Assembly: GCA_026770585.1 (NCBI GenBank)
Contig: MU646426.1
Span: 504,851-515,883 of the forward strand
Reading direction: 5' to 3'
Source of the DNA: Baffinella frigidus
Lineage: Eukaryota; Cryptophyceae; Cryptomonadales; Baffinellaceae
DNA length: 11,033 nucleotides
Position 1 is the stretch's first letter, and each line of letters begins with the position of its first letter. The notes under the pieces are model-generated. The model was not told where the DNA came from. It was given only the letters and a program-made list of their open reading frames with translations, and searched no databases. This document shows positions 1 to 6,028 of this stretch, piece by piece. Position numbers and translations under genes: made by a program.

Positions 1-87
1 AACCCCAAACCCCAAACCCCAAACCCCAAACCCCAAACCCCAAACCCCAAACCCCAAACCCCAAACCCCAAACCCCAAACCCTAAAC
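1..87. repeat. Telomere-like heptamer array, (CCCCAAA)n
   Basis: About eleven near-perfect CCCCAAA heptamers end in one CCCTAAA and then an A-rich stretch. The unit is one base away from the common TTTAGGG/CCCTAAA telomere heptamer. Similar CCCCAAA repeats close the window at the other end, so neither edge need be a true chromosome end. The array sits about 60 bases before a candidate splice acceptor at 143-144, a position that C-rich arrays occupy repeatedly in this window. Confidence 0.9.
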
Positions 88-144
88 ACAAAAAAACACA
101 ACAAAAATACAACTCTAAACTCTAAAACCTATACCATATACCAG

Positions 145-211
145 AGACGCTGGAAGGCGCTGCCGCGCGGCACGCCACGGCCATCGCACGCGTCGCGGGT
201 CGATTCGGACG
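145..211 (+). CDS. Candidate internal exon, unidentified
   Basis: A GC-rich island lies between a candidate acceptor (ATACCAG, ending at 144) and a candidate donor (GACG|GTGTGT at 211/212). All three frames can be read through it. Two give plausible peptides, one starting RRWKALPRG and the other TLEGAAARHAT, so the phase is undetermined. Its 3' edge (197-214) is repeated exactly at 366-383, on the other side of a GA microsatellite. No family was recognised. It could instead be non-coding GC-rich intergenic DNA. Confidence 0.25.
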
Positions 212-383
212 GTGTGTGTGAGAGAGAGAGCGAGAGAGAGAAGGAGAGAGAGAGAAGGAGAGAGAGAGCGAGCGAGAGAGAGAGAGCGAGAGCGAGAGAG
301 CGAAAGAGAGAGAGAGCGCGAGCGAGCGAGCGAGAGAGAGAGAGAGAGAGAGCGAGAGAGACGGGGGGTCGATTCGGACGGTG
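197..383. repeat. 18 bp exact direct repeats flanking a GA microsatellite
   Basis: The 18-mer beginning GGGTCGATTCGG and ending ACGGTG occurs at 197-214 and again at 366-383, a period of 169. Between the copies, 215-361 is a polypurine tract of GA with scattered GC and GGA interruptions. The low-complexity ORFs on either strand here (RERERE or SLSLSL) are products of the microsatellite. Confidence 0.85.
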
Positions 384-820
384 CGCTTGCACGCACTCCC
401 ACGCCTGAGTGTTGGAAGGGGTCGCCAAAAGTCAATGTGGAAATTTGTTGACTTTTGGCGTTCCCAACGCGAGCCACCCCCTCCAGCAATCTGGCGTGGT
501 CCCTTCCTGAGACACACAGCTTGCCCTCTTGCTAGCCAACCATCCTCTCCTCGTGACGAGCGGTTCCCACACGTGCGTCTGACTTGACCGTTTCCTGGTG
601 CACACCAGCGTGCCGGGTGCAGTCTGAGCGCTGCACACCGAGACAACAGTCGAAAGTGGGGAAATTCTCTAAGCAAAACGAGAACCTCCGTTTCTCCAAA
701 CTTGTTTCCGTCCCTCCAAACTTGTTTAGTAAGGGTGGAAAATCCCGCGCCGGGTCCAGCCAACCGTCGCACTTCAGCCCACACATGTATCCCCCTGCCA
801 CGAGTTGAGAAGAGGACTCT
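384..820. other. Non-coding stretch with a 13 bp hairpin
   Basis: No convincing gene was seen. It contains a perfect inverted repeat with 13 bp arms (423-435 and 448-460, arm CGCCAAAAGTCAA) around a 12-base loop. It also holds two tandem copies of CTCCAAACTTGTTT (694-707 and 714-727). The GTTGACTTTT core of the hairpin reappears elsewhere, in either orientation, around 4194, 7471 and 8896. The ORFs that cross this stretch show neither family resemblance nor a coding-like third-position bias. Confidence 0.6.
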
Positions 821-828
821 GTGGTCAG

Positions 829-1200
829 GAGCGGACAGGCGGTCGCGGTGGTCTCGCACGGCGTCCGTACAGGATACAGGTGCGGGGTTTCATATGGTCC
901 GTACTTCCTCAATAAAGCAACTCACTCTCTCTCTGCGTGCAGGAGCGGGGAGGCCGTCGCCACTAATGGCATTGGAGCCATTTGTCTGCCCTAAAATTCA
1001 CATGCAGGAGTGGGGAGGCTGTCTCGCATGGGGAGGCTGTCGGCGGGATTCCGCTCTGTCACACTCAAGATTTCGTGGTTTCATAGGTATCCAATAAGCT
1101 TGGTTCGTGGTGTTACATGTATGGGTTTCTGATCAATTTTGTTGATTGCAGGAACGGGAAGGCCGTCGCGGCGGTCTCACACGGGGACGCTGTCGCGGTC
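829..1200 (+). repeat. Four reiterated acceptor-plus-exon edges
   Basis: Four degenerate copies of a CAG followed by GAGCGGGGAGGC-like sequence start at 829, 943, 1008 and 1152. The first and last continue into similar sequence (GGTCTCGCACGG and GGTCTCACACGG). One frame keeps a common reading: SGQAVAVVSHG, SGEAVAT, SGEAVSHGEAV and NGKAVAAVSHG. Linking DNA is also partly repeated: GGTTTCATATGGTCC near 888 resembles GGTTTCATAGGTATCC near 1077. This is probably one exon start copied several times, with copy 4 (1152-1200) the best preserved. No protein family was recognised. Confidence 0.45.
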
Positions 1201-1366
1201 AAACCCTCGACCCTACACCCTCAGCCCTACACCCTACGCCCTACACCCTCAACCCTGAACCCCACACCCTCAACCCTCAACCCTACACCCTACGCCCTAC
1301 ACCCTTGACCCTTGAACCTGAACCCTGAACCCTGCACGGTAAACCCTCAACCCCAAACCCTGAACC
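1201..1366. repeat. Degenerate C-rich telomere-like array
   Basis: Heptamers of the CCCTACA, CCCTCAA, CCCTGAA and CCCTTGA kind follow each other with a steady 7-base rhythm and many substitutions. The array runs directly into the acceptor (TGAACCAG) of the exon at 1369. Confidence 0.85.
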
Positions 1367-1368
1367 AG

Positions 1369-1416
1369 GTGTTTGTGGGCGTCTGCCTCAACATCCGCAA
1401 GGATGACGTATACGCG
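1369..1416 (+). CDS. Candidate exon of an eIF4E-like protein
   Basis: Sixteen in-frame codons lie between the acceptor AACCAG (ending 1368) and a possible donor GCG|GTTTCT (1416/1417). The peptide contains GVCLNIRKDD. In translation initiation factor 4E the cap-binding fold has a segment like GAVVNVR followed within a few residues by an acidic residue and a hydrophobic strand. The G-x-x-x-N-[IV]-R spacing matches, but the piece appears about one residue shorter before the strand. eIF4E binds the mRNA 5' cap in the cytoplasm. The exon is very short, the resemblance is from memory, and neighbouring eIF4E segments were not found, so the identification is weak. The 3' part of the exon is duplicated at 1636-1674. 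Confidence 0.3.
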
Positions 1417-1417
1417 G

Positions 1418-1427
1418 TTTCTCTCTC

Positions 1428-1506
<79 letters not shown>

Positions 1507-1635
1507 GTCTGTCTCTGTTTCTCTCTCTCTCTCTCTCTCTGTCTCTGTCTCTATGTGTCTCTGTCTGTCTGTCTGTGTCTGTCTCTATCTCTGTCTCTCT
1601 GTCTCTGTCGCTGTCTCTGTCTCTGTCTCTCTTTC
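1418..1635. repeat. CT/CTGT microsatellite between duplicated exon edges
   Basis: About 215 bases of CT dinucleotides grade into CTGT- and CTATGT-containing variants on the right side. The left boundary is the end of the exon at 1369-1416. The right boundary is a second copy of the same exon end, so the tract lies exactly between two direct repeats, as the GA tract at 215-361 does. Confidence 0.9.
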
Positions 1636-1674
1636 GTCTGCCGCAACGTCCGCAAGGACGACGTATACGCGGTT
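1636..1674 (+). pseudogene. Second copy of the NIRKDD exon edge
   Basis: This 39-base stretch matches 1381-1419 with three substitutions. One is silent (GAT to GAC in the DD pair) and two change residues (L to R, I to V). It ends at the same candidate donor dinucleotide but continues GTTAGACC instead of GTTTCTCT. The upstream half of the exon and its acceptor are missing because the CT tract abuts it. This copy could be the working donor, with 1369-1416 as the working acceptor, if the microsatellite is an expansion within an exon. Otherwise it is a dead duplicate. Confidence 0.5.
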
Positions 1675-1675
1675 A

Positions 1676-1796
1676 GACCCTGGACCCCAAACTCTAAATC
1701 GTAATCCCGAATTCCTAAACCCTAATCCCTAAACCCTATACCCTAAACCCCAAACAACGGCAGGTGGTATACACCCTAAACCCCAAACTCTCAACC
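1676..1796. repeat. Degenerate C-rich telomere-like array
   Basis: CCCTAAA, CCCTAAT and CCCCAAA heptamers are mixed with CCCTGGA, CCCTATA and CCGAATT variants. A short non-repeat insert (AACGGCAGGTGGTATA) interrupts the array near 1755-1770. Confidence 0.8.
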
Positions 1797-2025
1797 ACTG
1801 CCCCCACACTGCGGCTGTCTTACTATTCACGAACGTCTCTCCCGGCTGTTTGTGTATTAACAAACGTCGTTTTGTTGGTATTGACAAACGCGTCTCCCGG
1901 ACAGGTGCCTGCTCACCCGCCGCAGCGCCGACGTGCTCATAACCTTGCGTCCTTAGATGCCCTTATAGCCTAGATACCCACAGCGCCTGTCCGCCTCCGC
2001 CCGCTGGGAGTCCTCATACCATTTG

Positions 2026-2028
<3 letters not shown>
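1797..2028 (+). other. Intron-like stretch with a partial exon-start copy
   Basis: No intact gene. Three diverged copies of an AACGTCTCTCCCGG-like motif occur near 1829, 1862 and 1885. At 1905 an ACAG acceptor is followed by GTGCCTGCTCACCCGCCG, which resembles the start of the exon at 2255. This appears to be the oldest of three reiterations of that exon start; the next are at 2168 and 2255. Confidence 0.45.
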
Positions 2029-2102
<74 letters not shown>

Positions 2103-2120
2103 AAGAGAGAGAGAGAGAGA
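2029..2120. repeat. GA microsatellite
   Basis: About 92 bases of GA dinucleotides with two GAAAGAAAGA interruptions. CCTCCGCCC occurs on both sides, a weak hint that this tract, too, lies within a short duplication. The SLSLSL open frames on the minus strand are a consequence of the repeat. Confidence 0.9.
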
Positions 2121-2183
2121 CCTCCGCCCTCACTAAACGTCTCTCCTGGGCTGCGCCTGGCGGGCAGGTGCCGCACTGCTCAC

Positions 2184-2250
2184 ACCCTAGACCCTAGAGA
2201 CCCTAGACCCTAGACCCTAGACCCTAGACCCTAGACCCTCGACCCTGCAC
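2184..2250. repeat. (CCCTAGA)n telomere-like array
   Basis: Eight or nine CCCTAGA heptamers, a one-base variant of CCCTAAA, are much more uniform than the other arrays in this half of the window, suggesting recent expansion. It starts inside a truncated copy of the next exon's first bases (2168-2184) and ends at the acceptor of the exon at 2255. Confidence 0.9.
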
Positions 2251-2254
2251 CCAG

Positions 2255-2371
2255 GTGCCGCACTGCTCGCACGCCGCGGCGCGCCTCTCCGGCTCTTGCC
2301 TGTCCGCCTCTTCGAAATGGGAGGAGCCGGACGTCGACGAGACCATCGGCGTCATGATCCTTTCGGACTGA
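2255..2371 (+). CDS. Terminal exon, eIF4E-like (weak)
   Basis: Thirty-eight codons and a TGA stop follow the acceptor GCACCCAG (ending 2254). Third positions are almost all G or C. The peptide begins VPHCSHAAARLSGS and ends ETIGVMILSD. The carboxy-terminal loop of eIF4E has a segment like SHADTATKSGS, and the SHA...SGS spacing here is close to it, in the expected order after the GVCLNIR exon at 1369. The ~35-residue segment that should lie between them was not found. The tail after SGS is longer than in typical eIF4E. Its first bases are also present at 1905 and 2168, and its last 21 bases recur at 2645-2665. The coding call is fairly good; the family name is tentative. Confidence 0.4.
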   Translation: MPHCSHAAARLSGSCLSASSKWEEPDVDETIGVMILSD

Positions 2372-2378
2372 TCGTGAC

Positions 2379-2483
2379 TATCCCTTAAGTGGCCAGTAGG
2401 CTCATACATCCTACCGTAGGGCCCTAGGACCTGCCTAGGACCTCTTGCCGGTCAAATTTGACCGGCTGGCCACTTAAGGGATA
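2379..2483. mobile_element. Family B MITE-like element, copy 1
   Basis: 105 bases including flanking TA dinucleotides, with termini TCCCTTAAGTGGCCAG and its complement. It lies eight bases after the TGA stop of the preceding exon. The interior contains a perfect 20 bp palindrome at 2447-2466 (GCCGGTCAAATTTGACCGGC) and the core TAGGGCCCTAGG. There is no coding capacity. The TA flanks and short length fit a non-autonomous Tc1/mariner-type element, but no transposase was seen. Confidence 0.7.
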
Positions 2484-2496
2484 GGGGTACCTCGGC

Positions 2497-2612
2497 TATC
2501 CCTTAAGTGCCCAGTAGGCGCATACGCCCTACCGTAGGGCCCTAGGACCTACCTAGGACCTCTTGGGACCCTCTTGTCGGTCAACTTTGACCACCTGGCC
2601 ACTTAAGGGATA
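2497..2612. mobile_element. Family B MITE-like element, copy 2
   Basis: 116 bases including TA flanks, in the same orientation as copy 1 and only 13 bases after it. Termini are TCCCTTAAGTG and CACTTAAGGGA. The inner palindrome has decayed to GTCGGTCAACTTTGACCACC. It has an extra CTTGGGACC. Just downstream, 2613-2640 (CCATGAAGTGGCGAGTAGGC) is a third, truncated B end. Confidence 0.7.
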
Positions 2613-2644
2613 GCCATGAAGTGGCGAGTAGGCTCATAGGCCCC

Positions 2645-2671
2645 GTCATGATCCTCTCCGACTGATCGTGG
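2645..2671 (+). pseudogene. Duplicated exon end with stop codon
   Basis: This segment repeats 2351-2377. It reads GTC ATG ATC CTC TCC GAC TGA, the same VMILSD-stop as the exon at 2255-2371, and both differences within the codons are silent (CTT to CTC, TCG to TCC). The two B elements lie between the copies. It is probably the right-hand copy of a tandem duplication, 294 bases apart. Confidence 0.55.
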
Positions 2672-2672
2672 C

Positions 2673-2750
2673 TGACCCCTGGCCCTGGCCACTTATGGCG
2701 ACAAGTGGACCGCACTAAGTGGACCGTACTAAGTGGACCGCACTAAGCGG
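2673..2750. mobile_element. Family D-related remnant
   Basis: The segment GGCCACTTATGGCGACAAG and the following three tandem copies of AGTGGACCGCACTA (14 bases each) match the interior of the D element at 3806-3891. The TGAGAGTG ends are not visible, so this is a remnant or a relative with different ends. Confidence 0.5.
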
Positions 2751-2765
2751 AAAGTGATTCGCTCA

Positions 2766-2884
2766 CAGGGGTACCTCGCTCCTAAGAAACCGCTCCCCAC
2801 CCCTAGGACCACCATAGGGCCCTAGGCATTGGCCTACTGTAGGGTCCTAGGGGGTGGCGTTTTTGCATGAGCGAGGTACCCCTG
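2766..2884 (-). mobile_element. Family A palindromic element, copy 1
   Basis: 119 bases, CAGGGGTACCTCGCTC at the left and its complement ending GGTACCCCTG at the right, followed by TA (the left flank is CA). The arms are interrupted by C-rich and G-rich blocks. The core order (CCATAGGGCCCTAGG then CTACTGTAGGG) is the reverse complement of copies 5, 8 and 9, so it lies in the opposite orientation. Confidence 0.8.
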
Positions 2885-2886
2885 TA

Positions 2887-3190
2887 GTGCGGAAAGATGC
2901 GTTCGGACTGAACCTCTCTCGGAATGAACCGTCCCCGAACGGGGACCCGAACGGATCCAGCGAGAGAGGCACCGGGGGGCCTGAATGTGATCCGAAAGGA
3001 AGCATGGCTTTTCTGCAGAACCAGTTTCGGTGTCCGCCTGTGGTGGGAGCTCGAAGAACCTCAAGGACCTAAAGAGAGAGTGGGGGGGGAAGAGAGATTG
3101 GCTGTACAGCAACAGAGAGATGTATGGGTGAAAATCGAACAGCTGACAGGAGATACAGCCCGTCCCCCCGCATCCTTTCGGAATGAACGT
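2887..3190. other. Inter-element stretch with a nested hairpin
   Basis: No gene was recognised. There are nested inverted repeats: 9 bp outer arms CCTCTCTCG at 2913-2921 and CGAGAGAGG at 2961-2969, with an inner hairpin GTCCCC-GAAC-GGGGAC at 2931-2946. TCGGAATGAACCGT near 2920 is echoed by TCGGAATGAACGT near 3179. Short ORFs cross it on both strands but mainly extend into neighbouring A elements. Confidence 0.5.
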
Positions 3191-3193
3191 TTA

Positions 3194-3417
3194 CAGGGGG
3201 ACCTCGCTCATAAGAAACCGCCCCCCCCTAGGACCCTACAGTAGGGGTATGCCTAGGGTCCTATCTCGTGAGTTGTGAGCAGGCTCATACGCCCTACGAT
3301 AGGCCCCTAGGACCTGCCCAGGACCTCTTGGCGGTCAATTTTGATCGCCTCGCCACTAAAGGGATGGTGGTCCTAGGGGGAAGTCGCTTTCGTATGAGCG
3401 AGGTGCATGTACCCCTG
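3194..3417 (+). mobile_element. Family A element, copy 2, split by a B element
   Basis: The left half of A (3194-3261) and right half (3365-3417) are intact in order but separated by a B element. The left end follows TA, while the right end reads CCCCTG followed by CA. The right arm also carries extra bases (GGTGCATGTACCCCTG). The core orientation agrees with copies 5, 8 and 9. Confidence 0.75.
3262..3364 (+). mobile_element. Family B element, copy 3, nested in A
   Basis: It starts TATCTCGTGAGTTGTGAGCAGG and ends GCCACTAAAGGGA, clearly diverged from copies 1 and 2 but sharing the interior GGCTCATACGCCCTAC and CCTAGGACCTGCC. Uninterrupted A copies read GGGCCCTATGGTGG at this point, so B entered at that TA. 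The right-hand TA is missing or altered. The nesting shows that B moved after this A copy was in place. Confidence 0.7.
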
Positions 3418-3579
3418 CAGGTCTTAGTCTCAGAAGGCCTTCAAAGAAGGGAATACATGGTGGCCATGATGGTGTCCAACGCACCTTTCTCTTGTTTTAG
3501 GGTGTGGGGTTTGCGCCTGCGCGCGGGGCCCCGCATCAGGAAAACGTTCCACACCGCCTTGGGTTGAGGATTCAGGGCA
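3418..3579. other. Unassigned spacer between A copies
   Basis: No element, gene or repeat was recognised. Open frames here show no GC-ending codon bias or family motif. Confidence 0.5.
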
Positions 3580-3581
3580 TA

Positions 3582-3699
3582 AAAGGGTACCTCGCTCATA
3601 AGAAACTGCCGCCCCCCTTAGGACCACCATACGACCCTAGGCATGGTCCTACAGTAGGGTCCTGGGGGGGGGCGGTTTCTGATGAGCAAGGTACCCCTG
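3582..3699 (-). mobile_element. Family A element, copy 3
   Basis: 118 bases flanked by TA on both sides (3580-3581 and 3700-3701). The left tip is altered (AAAGGGTACC rather than CAGGGGTACC) and the right arm has GATGAGCAAGG instead of TATGAGCGAGG. Core order is as in copies 1 and 6. A lone tip, TTACAGGGG, follows at 3706-3714. Confidence 0.75.
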
Positions 3700-3805
3700 T
3701 AGGACTTACAGGGGTTTGTTTGAGGGGTTAGGGCTTATGGTTTAGCGCTGGTGTGGGGTGGTGTTGCAGAGAAATCTCTGCCATCCCCGGTGGTAAAGTG
3801 GTCTG

Positions 3806-3891
3806 TGAGAGTGATCCACTATTGGCCCCTCGGCCACTTATGGCGACAGGTGGACCCTACTAAGTGGACCGCACTAAGTGGACCACTCTCA
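3806..3891. mobile_element. Family D element with 5 bp target duplication
   Basis: 86 bases with 15 bp terminal inverted repeats that differ at one position (TGAGAGTGATCCACT left, TGAGAGTGGTCCACT in complement at right). GTCTG flanks it at 3801-3805 and 3892-3896. The other arm of the duplication has a single uninterrupted GTGGTCTGGCGCG here, so insertion with a 5 bp duplication is directly visible. The interior has 14-base tandem units AGTGGACCGCACTA. No superfamily is assigned. Confidence 0.8.
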
Positions 3892-3973
3892 GTCTGGCGC
3901 GCCGCCGCTGCCGCTGATCTCTCTGGGCGGCGGGCGCGCCCCGGAAGGCACCGAGCCCGGGGGGACGTGCGTA

Positions 3974-4079
3974 CAGGGGTACCTCGCTCATAAGAAACCG
4001 CCCCCCCCCTAGGACCATACAGTAGGGCCCTATGGTGGTCCTAGGGGGGGGGCAGTTTCTTATGAGCGAGGTACCCCTG
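3974..4079 (+). mobile_element. Family A element, copy 4, with empty site known
   Basis: 106 bases, shorter in the core than other copies (CTAGGACCATACAGTAGGGCCC). TA flanks it at 3972-3973 and 4080-4081. The matching site in the other arm reads ACGTGCG-TG-TTCGCGG in complement, against ACGTGCG-TA-element-TA-TTCGCGG here. This supports a two-base TA duplication and an element that begins CAGGGG and ends CCCCTG. Confidence 0.85.
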
Positions 4080-4202
4080 TATTCGCGGCGCCGCCATGCC
4101 CGGGGAACATTGCTCCCGCCCAATCGAGAGCGGCAAGTGCTAAGATCGTTTGACCCTCGGGCTCTTTTTTCCTCAAACTGATTTGACTCAAAAAGTTGAC
4201 TG

Positions 4203-4282
4203 ATGAAAATGAGTCAACCACCCAATTTTAGCCCCTTAAAAGGATTCCGCCTGAAAATAGAATTTCCTCACAACCAGATCAG
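4203..4282 (+). pseudogene. Orphan copy of the minus-gene candidate first exon
   Basis: It is identical over 80 bases to the complement of 7388-7467 and includes the same ATG and candidate donor (ATCAG|GTATGC). The read-through frame to 4406 is 67 codons and differs from its twin by one residue (G for C, within the presumed intron). The left arm ends before the equivalent of the terminal exon at 6743-6848, so the copy cannot make the same product unless it splices elsewhere. Confidence 0.45.
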
Positions 4283-4529
4283 GTATGCGACATCCCATGG
4301 CTTGCACCTCCTCCCTGCCGCCCCGCGGGCCCAGTCCGCTTATCAACGCTTAGAAGCTGCTCCAAGCATGGCCCGTGGGCGTTTTGTGCAGCCGCTGGCT
4401 GGCTAGGAGCCCGCGGTCCCCGGTTTTGCCAGCTCCTTGGCGCTGTTGGATTCGGCCCTGGAGACTCTCCATGTGGGTGTATCTAGGATCTCAGGGCATC
4501 AGGACGCAAGGTTATGAGGACGCCTACAG

Positions 4530-4633
4530 TATCCCTTAAGTGACCAACGGGCGAATAATCGCCCGTGGAAGCCCTAGGCAGGTCCTAGGGCCCTATGGTA
4601 GGGCGTATGCGCCTACTGGTCACTTAAGGGATA
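4530..4633 (-). mobile_element. Family B element, copy 4
   Basis: 104 bases including TA flanks, termini TCCCTTAAGTGACC and GGTCACTTAAGGGA. It is inverted relative to copies 1 and 2. One side contains an 8 bp hairpin, ACGGGCGA-ATAA-TCGCCCGT (4547-4566), where copy 1 has its 20 bp palindrome. The core CCTAGGGCCCTATGGT is identical to that of family A copies 8 and 9. The element lies inside a larger block, 4464-~4648, absent from the other arm; bases 4464-4529 of that block are unexplained. Confidence 0.7.
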
Positions 4634-4725
4634 GGTAGATTCCCTAACGTGCTGCCCCCGAGGGCGTGGCTGCAGGGGCCACCCGCTCAAGCGCAACCCC
4701 CAGCGCGCTGCCTGCAGGCGGGGTA

Positions 4726-4844
4726 CAGGGGTACCTCACTCTTCAGAAACCGCGCCCCCCTAGGACCCTACAGTAGGCCTATTCCTAGGGTCCTAAGGTG
4801 GTCCTGGGGGGGGGGGGGGGGTTCTTATGAGCGAGGTACCCCTG
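4726..4844 (+). mobile_element. Family A element, copy 5
   Basis: 119 bases with TA on both sides (4724-4725 and 4845-4846). The left arm has a run of 6 C while the right arm has about 16 G (4806-4821), so the two arms have drifted in length. The other duplication arm has no element here: CATCTCCTGCGG in complement corresponds to TACCTCCTGCGG after this copy. Confidence 0.8.
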
Positions 4845-5000
4845 TACCTCCTGCGGTGCAGCTGGCTTCCTGCGTAGCGCCCGACGCGCACCGATTATTT
4901 GCACCTTATCGCCTGTGTGAGATCCCCAAGGGTTGAGGCGTTTTTTTGGCCCTTCGCTCGGGCGTTAGCCTGCTCCTCTTGTGATTGCTCGTCGCGCAGT

Positions 5001-5120
5001 TGCCGCCTGTGTCGGGCTTCCCGGGCCGAGAGGTATTTTTTGTGCATGCCTGATACAAAAAAGGGTGTATTTCTGCGAGGATAGAAGCCCGTTAGAGATG
5101 GCGTGTGACCTCATCAACAA
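5001..5120. other. Unassigned spacer
   Basis: Non-repetitive sequence after the end of the inverted-duplication homology. No gene or element was recognised. Confidence 0.4.
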
Positions 5121-5263
5121 CCCCTGTACAGGGATACCTCATGTACAGGGGTACCTCGCGCATAAGAAACCGCCCCCCCCCCTAGGACCACCATAGGGCC
5201 CTAGGCATCGGCCTACTGTAGGGTCCTAGGGGGGGGCGGTTTCTTATGAGCGAGGTACCCCTG
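5121..5263 (-). mobile_element. Family A copy 6, preceded by a solo tip
   Basis: The full element is 5146-5263, 118 bases, flanked by TA. Both arms are nearly perfect, with 9-10 C on the left and 9 G on the right. Just upstream, 5121-5143 holds abutting element tips (CCCCTG-TA-CAGGGATACCTC), the outer ends of other A copies whose bodies are gone. The core order is as in copies 1 and 3. Confidence 0.8.
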
Positions 5264-5266
5264 TAC

Positions 5267-5410
5267 GAGAACCCGCAACTCAAGGACCCGCAACGGATTT
5301 GGGGTCTGCGTGTTCTTAATTTTGTACCAGAGGGTTGACTAAATGTCGCATTTAGTCAACACGCAGGTAATGATTCAAGAATACAGACACCGACTGAGGC
5401 TCGATCAGGG
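5267..5410 (+). repeat. Repeat C, copy 1, with 12 bp hairpin
   Basis: This segment matches 5576-5699 in the same orientation. Shared blocks are GGATTTGGGGTCTG, GACCAGAGGGTT-like sequence and ACAGACACCGACTGAGGCTCG. It contains a perfect 12 bp inverted repeat, GTTGACTAAATG (5334-5345) and CATTTAGTCAAC (5349-5360), with a 3-base loop. The other copy has lost this hairpin. No coding signal. Confidence 0.7.
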
Positions 5411-5416
5411 GGTTCT

Positions 5417-5551
5417 GAGGGGTTCCTGACCTGTCTCATAAGAAAGCGCCTCCTCCTAGGTTCCTGCATGTACAGTAGGTCTATGCCTAGGGCCCTACGG
5501 TGGTCCTAGGGGGGGGGTGGGGGGTTCTTTCTTATGTGTGAGGTAACCCTG
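5417..5551 (+). mobile_element. Family A element, copy 7, highly diverged
   Basis: The arms are recognisable (CTCATAAGAAAGCGCC at left, TTTCTTATGTGTGAGG at right), as is the core GCCTAGGGCCCTACGGTGG. The tips are too altered for TA flanks to be placed exactly. Together with C copy 2 it mirrors the order of A copy 6 plus C copy 1, suggesting a ~310 bp A-plus-C tandem duplication. Confidence 0.6.
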
Positions 5552-5575
5552 CACTGTACAGGGATAGCTGGGTTT

Positions 5576-5699
5576 CAAGAACCCAGACCTCAAGAACCTG
5601 CACCGAATTTGGGGCCTGTGTTTTCTTAAGTTTGACCAGAGGGTTACATTCATTGTACTCATTTAGGAAAACAGACACCGACCGAGGCTCGTCCAAGGG
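5576..5699 (+). repeat. Repeat C, copy 2
   Basis: See the repeat beginning at 5267. This copy lacks the central hairpin and differs by scattered substitutions and a shorter middle. It is followed by ~65 bases of unassigned DNA before A copy 8. Confidence 0.65.
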
Positions 5700-5767
5700 T
5701 GCTCAAATTCGCATGTCCATGTAGACCCCGGGACGGCGCGTGTCCTTCGTCGCGAGTAACCCCTGTA

Positions 5768-5885
5768 CAGGGGTACCTCGCTCATAAGAAACAGCCCCCC
5801 CCTAGGACCCTACAGTAGGACCATGCCTAGGGCCCTATGGTGGTCCTAGGGGGGGGGGGCGTTTCTTATGAGCGAGGTACCCCTG
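5768..5885 (+). mobile_element. Family A element, copy 8
   Basis: 118 bases flanked by TA at both ends. CCCCTG-TA-CAGGGG at the left suggests insertion next to another copy's tip, as at 5121. The core CCTAGGGCCCTATGGT is shared with family B copy 4. Confidence 0.8.
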
Positions 5886-5910
5886 TACTCAGCCTCGGTG
5901 GGGGTTCATA

Positions 5911-6026
5911 CAGGGGTACCTCGCTCATAAGAAACCGCCCCCCCTTGGACCCTACAGTAGGACCATGCCTAGGGCCCTATGGTGGTCCTAGGGGGGGGGC
6001 GGTTGCTTATGAGCGAGGTACCCCCG
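5911..6026 (+). mobile_element. Family A element, copy 9
   Basis: 116 bases flanked by TA at 5909-5910 and 6027-6028, in the same orientation as copy 8 and only 25 bases from it. The core is almost identical to copy 8 (TAGGACCATGCCTAGGGCCC), so these two are probably recent or related by duplication. Confidence 0.8.
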
Positions 6027-6028
6027 TA

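Larger units (their letters stand above)
3748..5000 (+). repeat. Left arm of a large inverted duplication
   Basis: Read forward, this segment matches the reverse complement of ~6985-7723. It is ~1250 bases against ~740 because it carries extra material: D at 3806-3891, A copy 4 at 3974-4079, a block at 4464-~4648 with B copy 4, and A copy 5 at 4726-4844. Outside these blocks identity is high, especially 4085-4463 (the 80-base ORF segment 4203-4282 is identical), falling to patchy after 4850. The arm includes the CCAAT/GC-box part of the divergent promoter and the start of the minus-strand gene but stops before the MSH5-like start codon and before the minus-gene terminal exon. Confidence 0.85.

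Noticed and set aside
1-87. True chromosome end
   Set aside because: Similar CCCCAAA arrays occur at both window edges and internally, so this cannot be told from an interstitial array at a contig break.
122-859. 245-codon minus-strand ORF
   Set aside because: A long SLSLSL stretch comes from the GA microsatellite; the remainder has no motif or G/C third-position bias.
1312-1732. Two overlapping ORFs rich in SLSLSL and CLCL
   Set aside because: They are translations of the CT/CTGT microsatellite; only the short NIRKDD edges are exon-like.
2766-6026. CRISPR array or bacterial palindromic repeats
   Set aside because: Copies are in both orientations, irregularly spaced, TA-flanked and ~118 bases long, with no spacers or cas genes.
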